Notes: a model not told the origin generated them from the sequence alone. Shown: positions 43,838-53,609, counted from the first letter of the stretch. The stretch: DNA of 64,000 bases from Agitococcus lubricus (GCF_003051055.1 NZ_QAON01000014.1:40490-104489); one strand, 5' to 3'. Numbers and translations: made by a program.

Positions 43838-46042
43838 TTAACTCAGCTCTTGGGGGTCAACATCTATAGACCAGCGTACGCGTTTAATATCGGGTAATTC
43901 AGCGATTTTGCCTAGCCAAATACTCAAAAAACGCTGCAATACGGGTCGCTGTGGGCTTTTAATCAGTAAATGTGCACGAAAGATACCCGCTTTTTTGGCT
44001 AAAGGTGCAGGAATTGGCCCCCAAAATTCTGGGCAGTCGGGCAAGTTCATGCCACAACTCACCGCACTACTCAAAAACTCCAGTGCGGTTTCTGGATAGT
44101 TAGCTTCGGCACGAAGTAAGGCTAAATAGCCATATGGCGGGAGAGCGAGTGCTTGCCGCTCGGCTAAGGCTAAGTCTACAAAACCTTGATAGCCCGTTTG
44201 TAAGAGTTGTTGTAAAAGTGGGTGTTCAGGTTGATGGGTTTGTAATAATACCAAGCCCGCTTTGTGAGCGCGGCCAGCTCGACCTGCAACTTGAGTAATC
44301 AATTGTGCCACCCGCTCGCTGGCTCGAAAGTCAGCACCAAATAAACCACTATCGGCTTCTAACAGTGCGACTAAGGTGACATTCGGAAAATGATGCCCTT
44401 TGGCTAACATTTGTGTACCGACTAAAATCGCTGCTTTGTCACTGTCTATGGCTTGATATAATTCGTGCCAGCTATCTTTACGGCGGGTGCTGTCGCGGTC
44501 GATACGATGGATAGGCGTATGAGGAAATAATTGTTGTAAGGCTTCTTCAATCCGTACTGTGCCTGCACCGACGGCAAACAGTTGTTCTTTGTGACAATCG
44601 GGGCAGTGTTTGGGAGGCAGTTGACTAAATCCGCAATGATGACAATGTAAACGTAAAGGCTGACGGTGTAGGGTGGTGCGCGCGTCACAACGTGGACATT
44701 TGGCTTGCCAACCGCAGTCGTGGCACATCAACACAGGGGCAAAACCGCGCCTGTTCAAAAAAATAAGTACCTGTTCTTTGGCGTGGAGTCGTTGTTGAAT
44801 GGCCTCTTGTAGGGCAGGGCTTAGACCGTCTTTGAGTTTTTGCCCCCGTAAATCAATCAGTTTAACGGGGGTTTCTTGGTGACTGATGGCACGTTGTTGT
44901 AGTGCTAATAGCTGGTAACGTCCCGTTTTGGCGTTGGCAATGCTTTCTAAACTGGGTGTGGCCGAACCAAGCACCACAGGGCAATGGCTAAATTGCGCGC
45001 GTAGAATGGCCAAATCACGGGCATGGTAACGGAATCCATCTTGTTGCTTAAACGATAAATCGTGTTCTTCGTCTACAATCACTAAGCCTAAATTCGGCAT
45101 CGGGGTAAAGACGGTTGAGCGTGTACCAATGACAATAGCGGCTTGTCCTAAGTACGCCCGTCGCCATGCACGTAGGCGTTCACGCTCGGTTAAACCTGAA
45201 TGCAGCATGACAATATCCACGGCAAAACGCGCACGAAAACGTGCAACGGTTTGCGGGGTCAGGCCAATTTCAGGGACTAAAATCAGGGCTTGTTGGTGAT
45301 TGGCAAGACAACTGGCAATCGTTTGTAAATAGACTTCGGTTTTACCACTGCCAGTTACACCGTCTAACAAAAAAACCTTAAATGCGCCCAAATGTTGGCT
45401 AATGGCGTTAATGGCTTGTTGTTGGTGGGGATTGGCGACTAAAGGCGATTCGGCATAATGTAAACTGGGTTTCTCGATTTTTCGTTGTAACTGGCCAAAT
45501 TCTTCTGCCCAACCTTTTTTCCGCAGTGCCAATAGGGTATCGCGGCGAATGCCTAAATGGAGCAAAAAATCTTCACTAATCCCGTGATGATGGTGCATTT
45601 CCAAGGCTTTCCATGCGTGTTGCTGTTTAGAGGAGCGACTGACCTGTGTGGCGCTTAAGCCTTCGGCGGCGGGTGTTAAGCGCCAATGACTTAAATTGTC
45701 GTAAAGGGCTTCTCCTTGACGCAGTAAGGTTGGCAAGGCACTGCTAAATACATCGCCAATCGGATGTTGATAATACTGTGCTGCCCACGTGAGTAATTGC
45801 ATCATATAGCTTGGAAATAGGGCATGCTCATCTAATAATTGCCGTGCGGCTTTAATTTTCTCTGGTGGGGAGTCAGTTTCCTCACTGACCGATAACACAA
45901 TACCCACCATCTCCCGCTGTCCAAAAGGCACTAATACCCGTGACCCTACCGCAGGTTGCTGAGTAAAGCTGGCGGGTAGGCTGTAATCAAAGGTTTTACG
46001 AAGCGGCACGGGCAAAGCAACGTGCAAATACAGGCGTGGCAT
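43838..46042 (-). CDS. priA: Primosomal helicase PriA
   Basis: A 734-residue superfamily 2 helicase that reloads the replisome at stalled forks. The N-terminal DNA-binding region (about 1-190) opens YLHVALPVPLRKTFDYSLP. Walker A GVTGSGKTEVYL lies near 228-239, the DEEH box in VDEEHDLSFKQQDGF near 324-338, and helicase motif VI in VAGRAGRAHKAG near 590-601. Between motifs are the paired zinc sites: CHDCGWQAKCPRCDA and CHHCGFSQLPPKHCPDC. All eight cysteines are present. It is upstream of argS on the same strand. Confidence 0.97.
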   Translation of the reverse strand: MPRLYLHVALPVPLRKTFDYSLPASFTQQPAVGSRVLVPFGQREMVGIVLSVSEETDSPPEKIKAARQLLDEHALFPSYMMQLLTWAAQYYQHPIGDVFSSALPTLLRQGEALYDNLSHWRLTPAAEGLSATQVSRSSKQQHAWKALEMHHHHGISEDFLLHLGIRRDTLLALRKKGWAEEFGQLQRKIEKPSLHYAESPLVANPHQQQAINAISQHLGAFKVFLLDGVTGSGKTEVYLQTIASCLANHQQALILVPEIGLTPQTVARFRARFAVDIVMLHSGLTERERLRAWRRAYLGQAAIVIGTRSTVFTPMPNLGLVIVDEEHDLSFKQQDGFRYHARDLAILRAQFSHCPVVLGSATPSLESIANAKTGRYQLLALQQRAISHQETPVKLIDLRGQKLKDGLSPALQEAIQQRLHAKEQVLIFLNRRGFAPVLMCHDCGWQAKCPRCDARTTLHRQPLRLHCHHCGFSQLPPKHCPDCHKEQLFAVGAGTVRIEEALQQLFPHTPIHRIDRDSTRRKDSWHELYQAIDSDKAAILVGTQMLAKGHHFPNVTLVALLEADSGLFGADFRASERVAQLITQVAGRAGRAHKAGLVLLQTHQPEHPLLQQLLQTGYQGFVDLALAERQALALPPYGYLALLRAEANYPETALEFLSSAVSCGMNLPDCPEFWGPIPAPLAKKAGIFRAHLLIKSPQRPVLQRFLSIWLGKIAELPDIKRVRWSIDVDPQELS

Positions 46043-46144
46043 CTCTTGTCATCATCTGTCTGTAGAGCAAGCAGCTATTGTACATGAGTGTATGCCTGAT
46101 AGTGGGAGAGAATATCAGCGCATAAAAGACGCAAGGTGTCGCAC

Positions 46145-47164
46145 TTAGTTGGATTGATACCAACGCATGAGGCCTGCTTGTTGATACGGTTCTCGTTGGG
46201 TGCTATCGGGTAACCAGCGTTGATACGATGCGGTGGCACGCAGTAAAAAGTCAAACAAGGTTAAATGCCGTCTTAATACCCGTGTTAAACGATGCGGTAA
46301 AATGGGATTAAAATGACCAAACCATGAAAAAAGTTGACGCGGATTTTTCTTCACCCATAACCATGACCCCATTTCTAAGGTAAAAGGTAAAAAGACGTGA
46401 GCAGGGTATTGGCTACGTTGTTGGTCGTACAAATAATCCCATAAATCACCATGCGTGGTGTAGTTTAAGGATTGTGGCTCCATTAAGTAGAAATCGTGAT
46501 TAGGGTAGGTTTTATTAAAAATTTCGCGTAGTGCAACGGCTTCGGCTAAATGATACGGAGGACGTTTATGTGCTGCATACGGAAACCAAATGCGGTCGCG
46601 TAAACCAAAACCCGAGTGGCAATCCATCGCTAAGGCAAAAGGATGTGGCAATAACTGCTGTTGTACGGTATTTATCAGAAGTTGAGATTCAATTTCCAGT
46701 TGCGAAGGATTACCTCTATACCAAGGCAAATGCTTAGAGAGACGTTGTCCACCTAAAGGCCATGCGGTAAACCCTTGTGCATTAACAGGCGCATTACGCA
46801 TCAAATCGACGCCATTAGGGTTAGCGCGCTGTTGTAAATACAAACCGCCGACGTTCAATAAAGGAATACAAACCAGCCGTACATTATCTAATAATTGCAG
46901 TAAGCTATCATCCCATTGACAACGGATGAGCAAACTTTCTAACCATGCTAATAATACTTGGCTACCAATTTTCTCCATCCCATGCACGCCCGCAAATAAG
47001 CCCAAGACGGGTAAATGAGGAGCGGGATTACCTAATTCTAAACGCCAAATGGCTAGGCTCTGGCGAGCTACCGAAATGTGAGCCAATGGACTAGCGCGCA
47101 CCCAGTTAGGGTAACGACTGATAAGTTGTTCGAGCTGAGACAGTTCAGGGAGAGCGTTTGACAT
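46145..47164 (-). CDS. M14-family zinc carboxypeptidase-like protein
   Basis: A 339-residue protein of the M14 metallopeptidase superfamily. Zinc ligands are visible as His61 and Glu64 (GVHGMEKIG) and His183 (DCHSGFGLRD), with a probable general base Glu264 (FTLEMGSW). NPNGVDLMRN at 116-125 is the substrate-binding segment. There is no signal peptide, so it should be cytosolic; a role in trimming peptidoglycan peptides or modified peptides is possible but unproven. The ATG at 47164 is chosen over the TTG at 47170. It neighbours a small barrel gene with no clear link. Confidence 0.85.
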   Translation of the reverse strand: MSNALPELSQLEQLISRYPNWVRASPLAHISVARQSLAIWRLELGNPAPHLPVLGLFAGVHGMEKIGSQVLLAWLESLLIRCQWDDSLLQLLDNVRLVCIPLLNVGGLYLQQRANPNGVDLMRNAPVNAQGFTAWPLGGQRLSKHLPWYRGNPSQLEIESQLLINTVQQQLLPHPFALAMDCHSGFGLRDRIWFPYAAHKRPPYHLAEAVALREIFNKTYPNHDFYLMEPQSLNYTTHGDLWDYLYDQQRSQYPAHVFLPFTLEMGSWLWVKKNPRQLFSWFGHFNPILPHRLTRVLRRHLTLFDFLLRATASYQRWLPDSTQREPYQQAGLMRWYQSN

Positions 47165-47236
47165 GGCCAATAAACGTCCAAAAAATTGCCGTCAGTATGA
47201 CGGCAATAGATGACGTTTTCACGACAGCAGAGGTCT

Positions 47237-47758
47237 TTAATAACGTAAACCTAAACCAACAGAGACATTATCTAAATAATGGCGATTGTCGTATTTTTCG
47301 GCTGAAAATAAGACTACCCAACGGTTATTGGGATAGTTTTCATAACGCGTGGGTAGGCTTAAATCGAGTTTCATCAGGTGACGTGCTAAAACCCATAAAT
47401 AGGCTAGGTCATTTTCACTGCGAAAACGATACAACTCACCTTCTGTCCCAAAGCCATATTGCAGTTGGGCATAGCGTTTGTAGCCAGAGCCAATATAGAC
47501 ATTAAAGATGGGGTCATCTGTCCCTTCGGGAAAGTAGACAAAGCCACCCCCTTGGTTAAAAAAATCACGCGAATATACGGCATCACCGCCAATGCCCCAA
47601 CCAGGGGTATGCGTGCTATGTAAACTTTGAGTGGCAAAGCCAGTAATGGTGAGCGCCGAGTTGTAATCAGGAAACTGAATAGGGCGGTCGGCGGCAGTTG
47701 CCTGAAAAGCACAAGTTGCAAGGGCAACTGTCGTTAGTTTTTTTAATAAGGAAGGCAT
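47237..47758 (-). CDS. Putative outer-membrane beta-barrel protein
   Basis: A 173-residue exported protein (signal peptide about 1-23, ending ATAA). Alternating strand-like segments such as ALTITGFATQSL, GWGIGGDAVYSRDFF, NVYIGSGYKRYAQLQYGFG and a C-terminal NVSVGLGLRY with a final aromatic are typical of small outer-membrane barrels. No named family is recognised; it does not look like PagL or OmpA. The ATG at 47758 follows an additional one at 47776 and gives the better signal peptide. Confidence 0.72.
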   Translation of the reverse strand: MPSLLKKLTTVALATCAFQATAADRPIQFPDYNSALTITGFATQSLHSTHTPGWGIGGDAVYSRDFFNQGGGFVYFPEGTDDPIFNVYIGSGYKRYAQLQYGFGTEGELYRFRSENDLAYLWVLARHLMKLDLSLPTRYENYPNNRWVVLFSAEKYDNRHYLDNVSVGLGLRY

Positions 47759-47897
47759 GGCAAACGTTCCGTGCAAGCAAAAAAGTCGGGCTGATTATGC
47801 CGTTTTTCCGCGCTTTAGGCTATGCCATTACTGAATATAGACACAAAACTGCTAACATAGGCACGTATTTAGGATGAATTGCTCGGCGAATAGCGGC

Positions 47898-48848
47898 TTA
47901 TAACCAACCGCGACGACGAAAATACCAAAAGGGTAAGGCGGCAGAAATCACCATCAGCATCAAGGCATAGGGGTAACCCAATTGCCATTTCAGTTCGGGC
48001 ATCAAGTCAAAGTTCATTCCATACACACTGGCAATCATGGTGGGAGGTAAAAACATCACCGAAGCCACCGAGAAAATTTTAATGATTTTGTTTTGGTTGA
48101 CGTTAATAAAGCCCAATGTGGTGTCGAGTAAGAATTTAATCTTATCAAACAAAAAGGAGCTATGGGCAATCAAGGACTCCGAGTCGCGGATAATGTCGCG
48201 TAAGCGTTCACTTTGTTCGGCATTTAGCATGCCCGCGCGTAAGAGCAAATAAAGCATCCGTTGTAAGTCCATCATCGAAATACGTACTTTCCCGTTGATG
48301 TCTTCTTGGGTTGCAATATCGGTCAACAAGGATTCCATGTCGTCGTTTTCGGCGTTGCCCAACACCTGACGACTGGTTTCTTCGAGGTCGGCATGTACTC
48401 GTTCCAAAATGTCCGCTAAGTTTTCAACCTTAGTTTCAAATAAACCCAACAAAATAGATTTAGAGTTGTTGATATTGACTAGGCCTTTGCGGCCACGCAT
48501 ACGAAACAAACGAAACGCAGCTAATTCTTCTTCACGCAGGGTAAACAAACGGTCGCCATTAAAAATAAAGGCCGCAGAAATATTTTCGGGGTTGTTGTCG
48601 GCATAATTTAAGAAATACGAGCTAATGTGTAAGCCATATTCATTTTCATAAAAGCGTGAGCTGGCCTCAATTTCGTATAAATCGTCAATGGTTGGTAATT
48701 CTTGACCATAGGCAATACGCAGCCAATCCCGTTCTTCTTCGGTGGGATTGATTAAATCGACCCAAATGACTTCTGTTCCCAAATCGGTGGCGGCATTGAT
48801 AGCAATTTGCTCGAGTGCGCCTTTGTTGAGAGAAAAAGCCATTAGCAT
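47898..48848 (-). CDS. corA: Magnesium/cobalt transporter CorA
   Basis: A 316-residue pentameric inner-membrane channel for magnesium and other divalent cations. The large cytosolic N-terminal domain (about 1-250) begins MLMAFSLNKGALEQI. Two C-terminal helices follow, the first preceding the selectivity motif YGMNFDLMPEL (about 279-289), and a basic tail RRRGWL ends the protein. The ATG at 48848 aligns with known CorA starts. The gene is not in an obvious operon. Confidence 0.95.
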   Translation of the reverse strand: MLMAFSLNKGALEQIAINAATDLGTEVIWVDLINPTEEERDWLRIAYGQELPTIDDLYEIEASSRFYENEYGLHISSYFLNYADNNPENISAAFIFNGDRLFTLREEELAAFRLFRMRGRKGLVNINNSKSILLGLFETKVENLADILERVHADLEETSRQVLGNAENDDMESLLTDIATQEDINGKVRISMMDLQRMLYLLLRAGMLNAEQSERLRDIIRDSESLIAHSSFLFDKIKFLLDTTLGFINVNQNKIIKIFSVASVMFLPPTMIASVYGMNFDLMPELKWQLGYPYALMLMVISAALPFWYFRRRGWL

Positions 48849-48981
48849 AAGATAGGCTCACACGAAAACGAAAAAAGAAGCGGGCAGGCCTATGGTGAGC
48901 ATAGCACCCTGTATCAGCGCGCTATTGTACTCACAAAATCTGTTGCTGTGGGTATTTTCCTTGTTGAAAAGCGTATGCGCT

Positions 48982-49680
48982 TTAATGACCCTGCTTATCG
49001 GGTGTACGGGCAATTGTCCAAACTTGAATCTGGCGCACGCCGTGTTCGCGCAATACATACGCTAAGGCCTTAGTGGTCGCGCCTGTGGTCATTACATCAT
49101 CTATCAGGGCGACATGTGTGTAATGAAGTGGGGAGCTAAGTGTAAAATGTTGACTCATGTTATCTAGACGTTGCTGTTTGTTGAGTTTCTTCTGCGCCAA
49201 GTTTTTACCGACCACATCAATACTGTGGCTATCAATAGGCAAATGCAGTGTTTTTGCCAGTGATTTAGCGAGTTCTACACTTTGGTTAAAACCGCGTTGA
49301 CGCAGCTTCTCGGCATGCGCAGGCACGGGAATCAGCACTTCGGGTAAAGGGATGCCAAGACGCTGTAACCGTTGCACCAACAAATGACTGAAACAGTCGT
49401 TAAATGCGAGTTGGTGTTGATTTTTGAATTGACTAATTAAGGCATCGACTGGAAAACTATAGTGGCAAGCACTGACACAGTGACTAAATGGCCAATCTTC
49501 GGCACGGCATGCACAGGCACTGTCAGGATAAAGCGGTAAACCACACTGTAAACAACTGTGTTTAATGTGTGGTAAATCATAAAAACAGCCACGGCAAAAG
49601 CCATATTTATCGGCAAAGTGATACTGACACACGACACATCGTGTACGTGGAAACAGTAATTGATTAAAAAATAATCTCAT
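48982..49680 (-). CDS. comF: ComF-family phosphoribosyltransferase-like protein
   Basis: A 232-residue protein of the ComF/GntX family. The N-terminus carries a probable zinc site (CVVCQYHFADKYGFCRGC and CLQCGLPLYPDSACAC). The C-terminal half is a PRTase-like domain with the PRPP loop ALIDDVMTTGATT at about 180-195 and the family motif RQRGFNQSVELAKSLA. It is often found beside bioB, as here, and is linked with DNA uptake in other bacteria. An ATG at 49719 would add 13 residues, but it has no ribosome-binding site and would place the coding region across the likely bio operator. Confidence 0.88.
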   Translation of the reverse strand: MRLFFNQLLFPRTRCVVCQYHFADKYGFCRGCFYDLPHIKHSCLQCGLPLYPDSACACRAEDWPFSHCVSACHYSFPVDALISQFKNQHQLAFNDCFSHLLVQRLQRLGIPLPEVLIPVPAHAEKLRQRGFNQSVELAKSLAKTLHLPIDSHSIDVVGKNLAQKKLNKQQRLDNMSQHFTLSSPLHYTHVALIDDVMTTGATTKALAYVLREHGVRQIQVWTIARTPDKQGH

Positions 49681-49711
49681 GTAAACTTTTCTATCCTTAA
49701 AAAGTTGACGA
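49679..49711. promoter_or_regulatory. Possible BirA operator upstream of bioB
   Basis: ATGTAAACT and AGTTGACGA are separated by 15 bases. Each half matches seven of nine positions of the TTGTAAACC / GGTTGACAA operator of the biotin repressor BirA. The right half overlaps a TTGACG that could be the -35 of bioB, whose start is 60 bp away. Repression by BirA in response to biotin would fit, but it is unproven. Confidence 0.45.
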
Positions 49712-49770
49712 TAGTCCATTAAAACGGCAGTATCGGGCGTATAGAGCTAATTTTTAGGATGATATCGAAA

Positions 49771-50787
49771 ATGACGACTTTACGCCACGATTGGAATCGC
49801 GCTGAGTTACGCGCTTTGTTTGACTTACCCTTTAATGATTTGTTATTTCAAGCGCAAACCGTCCATCGTCAGCATTTTGACCCTAATGCGGTGCAAGTGA
49901 GTACCTTATTGTCCATTAAAACGGGTGCTTGCCCTGAAGACTGTAAATACTGTTCGCAGTCAGGTCATTACGATACAGGTTTAGATAAAGAAAAATTATT
50001 AGAAATCGAAAAAGTGGTCCAAGAAGCACAAGCAGCCAAAGATAAAGGTGCAAGCCGTTTTTGTATGGGCGCAGCATGGCGTAGTCCACGCGATAAAGAT
50101 ATGCCTTATGTGTTGGAAATGGTGAAGCGCGTTAAAGGTTTGGGTTTAGAAACCTGTATGACTTTGGGTATGTTAGCGCCCGAACAAGCGCAAGCCTTGG
50201 GTGAGGCAGGCTTGGATTATTACAATCACAATTTAGATACCTCACCTGAATATTACGGCAAAATTATTACCACGCGTAGTTATAACGACCGTTTAAATAC
50301 CTTGGCTAATGTCCGTGACGCAGGCATTAAAGTGTGTTCGGGTGGAATTATTGGCATGGGCGAAAAACGTGAAGACCGTATTGGCTTGTTAATGGAATTG
50401 GCGAATTTACCTGCTCATCCTGATTCTGTGCCAATTAATATGTTGGTCAAAATTGCAGGCACACCACTAGGTGATGTAGAAGATTTAGAGCCGTTTGAGT
50501 TTGTGCGTACCATTGCGGTGGCGCGGATTTTGATGCCTAAATCTTTTGTGCGTTTGTCGGCAGGCCGTGAAAAAATGAATGAGCAATTACAGGCTTTATG
50601 TTTTTTTGCTGGCGCAAATTCGATTTTTTATGGTGAAAAGCTGTTAACCACCAGTAACCCCGAAACTCACGCTGACCGTTTGTTGTTTGAAAAATTGGGT
50701 ATGAATGCCTTGCAAGTCGAAACAACCGTGGCCGATAGTTTGCCTGTTGCCAAAAAGGCGTTGTGGAAAGATGCGATGGCGGTGTGA
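49771..50787 (+). CDS. bioB: Biotin synthase
   Basis: A 338-residue radical-SAM enzyme that inserts sulfur into dethiobiotin to make biotin. The SAM cluster motif CPEDCKYC has Cys54, Cys58 and Cys61. Conserved segments follow: [46 protein letters not shown] and the C-terminal [10 protein letters not shown]. The second ATG (49771, [10 protein letters not shown]) matches other BioB starts better than 49759 and has AGGA 11 nt upstream. It heads the operon bioB-bioF-bioH-bioC-(unknown)-bioD. Confidence 0.98.
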   Translation: MTTLRHDWNRAELRALFDLPFNDLLFQAQTVHRQHFDPNAVQVSTLLSIKTGACPEDCKYCSQSGHYDTGLDKEKLLEIEKVVQEAQAAKDKGASRFCMGAAWRSPRDKDMPYVLEMVKRVKGLGLETCMTLGMLAPEQAQALGEAGLDYYNHNLDTSPEYYGKIITTRSYNDRLNTLANVRDAGIKVCSGGIIGMGEKREDRIGLLMELANLPAHPDSVPINMLVKIAGTPLGDVEDLEPFEFVRTIAVARILMPKSFVRLSAGREKMNEQLQALCFFAGANSIFYGEKLLTTSNPETHADRLLFEKLGMNALQVETTVADSLPVAKKALWKDAMAV

Positions 50788-50794
50788 TGATGTT

Positions 50795-50886
50795 CCCTCT
50801 CCTAATTTAGGGGAGGGTTAGGGTGGGGTTATTTGTTGTCGCAAATATACCCCCTCCCATCCTCCCCCTAAATTAGGGGGAGGGGT
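50795..50886. repeat. GC-rich palindromic repeat between bioB and bioF
   Basis: Two inward palindromes, CCCTCTCCTAATTTAGGGGA and TCCCCCTAAATTAGGGGGA, flank GGGTGGGG...CCCCCTCCC. The whole 92 bp can fold as a large cruciform. A related copy lies between ilvH and ilvC (59736-59813). Repeats of this kind are common in proteobacterial intergenic DNA. Confidence 0.75.
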
Positions 50887-50910
50887 AAATTCTTAAACTG
50901 GTTTAGATAG

Positions 50911-52083
50911 ATGTCTCTTACCCACTTCAACCTCACCACCAAACTCCTCGAACGCCATCAACAACAGCGTTTTCGGCAATGCAAAACCCATGACTCTCCT
51001 CAAAGTGCGACGTTAATTCATCAAGGCCAAACCTATCTCAATTTTTCGAGTAATGATTATTTAGGTCTAGCCAATCATCCCTTAGTTAAAAAAGCCTTTA
51101 TTCAATCAGCCGAGCAAGATGGTGTTGGTAGTGGTGCAGCACATTTGGTTTGTGGTCATCATCGCCAACATCAAGCCCTTGAAGAAGAATTAGCCGCTTT
51201 TTGCCAACGTCCAGCAGCGTTATTATTTTCAACGGGTTATATGGCTAATTTGGGGGTGATAAATGCTTTAGTGGGGCGTGGCGATGCAGTCTTTGAAGAC
51301 CGTTTGAACCATGCTTCTTTATTAGATGGTGGTTTAAGCAGCGGTGCGCGTTTTAGTCGTTATCAACATAATGATGTTGACGATTTGCAGCAAAAACTAC
51401 AAGCGAATGACAGCCTGAAAAAATTAGTGCTTACTGATGCCGTGTTTAGCATGGATGGTGATCTTGCTCCATTACCTCAATTAATTGCTTGTTGCCAACA
51501 GCAACAGGCGGCCTTAATGATTGATGATGCTCACGGTTTTGGCGTGTTGGGTAACACAGGTGCAGGTACAAGCGAACATTTTGGCTGTACGGTGGATGAT
51601 GTCCCCATTTATATGGCCACCTTGGGTAAAGCGGTGGGGACGTTTGGTGCATTTGTCGCGGGTAGCCAAGAGTTGATTGATTATTTGCGCAATTTTGCCC
51701 GACCCTATATTTATACCACTGCCTTACCGCCTGCCATTGCAGCCGCCACACGACAAAGTTTGCGTTTAATTGCTCAAGAAACATGGCGACGCGAACAATT
51801 ACAAGCGCATATTCAAATTTTTAGACAACAGGTTTTAGCACAAGGTTGGTCATTAATGGCCAGCGATACCGCGATTCAACCGTTGCTAGTGGGTGATGAG
51901 CAACGCGCCTTACAGTTAAGTCAGGCTTTGGCTGATAAAGGTTTTTGGGTGACAGCGATTCGTCCTCCGACCGTGCCTGTTGGCGAGTCGCGCTTAAGAA
52001 TTACCTTAACCGCTGCTCATAAAACGGCAGATGTGCAAGCGCTGATTAATGCCTTAGCGGAGTTGAGGACAAACGATGTCTAA
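50911..52083 (+). CDS. bioF: 8-amino-7-oxononanoate synthase
   Basis: A 390-residue PLP enzyme that condenses pimeloyl-ACP or -CoA with alanine in biotin synthesis. Fold type I aminotransferase-like features include YLNFSSNDYLGLANHP near 43-58, GSGAAHLVCGHHRQHQ near 73-88, and the PLP lysine Lys240 in ATLGKAVGTFGAF. It follows bioB after a 123-bp gap holding a palindromic repeat. The stop overlaps the bioH start by eight bases. Confidence 0.97.
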   Translation: MSLTHFNLTTKLLERHQQQRFRQCKTHDSPQSATLIHQGQTYLNFSSNDYLGLANHPLVKKAFIQSAEQDGVGSGAAHLVCGHHRQHQALEEELAAFCQRPAALLFSTGYMANLGVINALVGRGDAVFEDRLNHASLLDGGLSSGARFSRYQHNDVDDLQQKLQANDSLKKLVLTDAVFSMDGDLAPLPQLIACCQQQQAALMIDDAHGFGVLGNTGAGTSEHFGCTVDDVPIYMATLGKAVGTFGAFVAGSQELIDYLRNFARPYIYTTALPPAIAAATRQSLRLIAQETWRREQLQAHIQIFRQQVLAQGWSLMASDTAIQPLLVGDEQRALQLSQALADKGFWVTAIRPPTVPVGESRLRITLTAAHKTADVQALINALAELRTNDV

Positions 52084-52852
52084 ATTAAGTGTACGCCACT
52101 ATTCACAAAAACCATTAGACATTGTGCTCATTCATGGTTGGGGTTTGCATAGTGGCGTATGGCAAAAATTGATTGAATATTTACAAACCTTTGCCAACAT
52201 TACGGTGATTGATAGAGCAGGTTATGGCCACAGTCAAATAATGAGCCATGAAGATGAATTAAATGAGATTTTAGCGAATTGTCCACCTAAAGCAGTGTAC
52301 ATAGGTTGGTCATTGGGTGTCAGTGTGATTTTGCAATTGGCCACTCAGCATCCGCAACGTGTACAAGCGATTGTCGCATTAGCTGCCGACCCTTGTTTTG
52401 TCGCACGTAACGATTGGCCGTATGCAATGCCTATAGAAACTTTTCAGCAGTTTCAACAAGATACCGAAGAAAACGCCTATACCGCTTTATTGCGTTTTAT
52501 GGGGCTACAAACACAAGGCTCAAACACACAACGTCAAGACATGCGTTTTTTACAACAACTTTTGGCGCAACACCCCATACCTCATCATCTACAGCTCTTA
52601 CAAGGTTTAACCGATTTAGCCCAAGATTATCGGCCTTTAGTAGAAAAGATTCGTTGTCCGATGTTATGGGTATATGGTGCAAAAGATAAATTGGTAAATA
52701 TAGATGTTGATGCCTTATTGGCGCTTAACTCTCAAATTACTTTTGGTTCATTGGCTGATGCAGCACACGTTTTATTGTTGTCGCACCCTGAACCTTTAAG
52801 CGACATGATAATCCGTTTTTTGCGTGGTAATGGGTATGACGATGCTGTTTAA
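52076..52852 (+). CDS. bioH: Pimeloyl-ACP methyl ester carboxylesterase
   Basis: A 258-residue alpha/beta hydrolase that removes the methyl group from pimeloyl-ACP, ending the BioC-dependent chain-building route. The nucleophile elbow GWSLGVSV contains Ser79. The oxyanion motif IVLIHGWGLHSGVW lies at 16-29; the acid is in YGAKDKLVN near 201-209 and the His in DAAHVLLLSHPE near 228-239. GAGGACAAACG precedes the ATG inside the end of bioF. The next gene overlaps its end. Confidence 0.93.
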   Translation: MSKLSVRHYSQKPLDIVLIHGWGLHSGVWQKLIEYLQTFANITVIDRAGYGHSQIMSHEDELNEILANCPPKAVYIGWSLGVSVILQLATQHPQRVQAIVALAADPCFVARNDWPYAMPIETFQQFQQDTEENAYTALLRFMGLQTQGSNTQRQDMRFLQQLLAQHPIPHHLQLLQGLTDLAQDYRPLVEKIRCPMLWVYGAKDKLVNIDVDALLALNSQITFGSLADAAHVLLLSHPEPLSDMIIRFLRGNGYDDAV

Positions 52853-53609
52853 TGAGCGGATTGCTCAGCGTTTTGCGGCGGCGGCTCAACATTATGACGA
52901 GCAAGCAATTGCTCAACGCCAATCGGCAGCCTATTTATTAGCAGAGATGAATTGTGCAGGAACAGTATTAGATGTGGGGTGTGGTACAGGTTGGCTAACG
53001 CAGCAAATTGCACAACAAGCCAATGTCGAACAAGTCTTTGCCTTAGATATTGCTCCAGATATGCTTTTTTCGCCTTACTTGCACAATGATAAAATTTTAA
53101 AAATACAAGCAGATGCCAGTTGTTTACCCATACAAAATCACAGTATTGATATGGTAGTAAGCAATTTTGCTTTGCAATGGCTCACTGAGCCGAGTGTATT
53201 TGTTGGTCATTTACAGCGAATATTGCGTCAAGGTGGGCAGTTTGCCTTGGCCTTGCCGGTACACGGAACCTTGTGCGAAGTTGAGCAAGCGTGGCGTGCG
53301 GTGGATAATAAGCCACATATTAATGCATTCTATACAGCAGAATATTGGATAAACTTGTTGCAGCTACAAGGGTTTACGATTGTGAAGCAACAACAACAAG
53401 CTTTTTTTCAATATTACGATAGCACCAAAGAGTTGCTCAAAAGTCTAAAAACCATTGGTGCTAATGAATTACAGCAAACGCGACGACAAGGTTTAATGAC
53501 GCGCCAACAATTTGCCACGTTAGCACAAGCGATGGAACTTTATCGCCACGAGCAAGGGCTGCCGTTACGTTATCAAGTATTACATGTTTGGGGATATAAC
53601 TATGCCTAA
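52836..53609 (+). CDS. bioC: Malonyl-ACP O-methyltransferase
   Basis: A 257-residue SAM methyltransferase that methylates malonyl-ACP to start pimelate assembly. The N-terminus IAQRFAAAAQHYDEQA matches BioC. Motif I VLDVGCGTGWLT (about 43-54) binds SAM. The motif VSNFALQWL (about 107-115) is typical of BioC. Several ATG codons are close together; 52836 or 52842 fit best, both within the end of bioH, so the exact start is uncertain by a few residues. Confidence 0.9.
   Translation: MTMLFNERIAQRFAAAAQHYDEQAIAQRQSAAYLLAEMNCAGTVLDVGCGTGWLTQQIAQQANVEQVFALDIAPDMLFSPYLHNDKILKIQADASCLPIQNHSIDMVVSNFALQWLTEPSVFVGHLQRILRQGGQFALALPVHGTLCEVEQAWRAVDNKPHINAFYTAEYWINLLQLQGFTIVKQQQQAFFQYYDSTKELLKSLKTIGANELQQTRRQGLMTRQQFATLAQAMELYRHEQGLPLRYQVLHVWGYNYA

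Noticed and set aside
47158..47505. Plus-strand open frame of 115 codons across the small barrel gene
   Set aside because: It runs antisense to the well-formed gene 47237-47758, has no ribosome-binding site, and its product has no domain or signal features.
49681..49719. 13-residue longer ComF starting at ATG 49719
   Set aside because: There is no ribosome-binding site before it, and it would extend across the likely bioB operator and -35 region; 49680 has AAGGA upstream, though at a long spacing.
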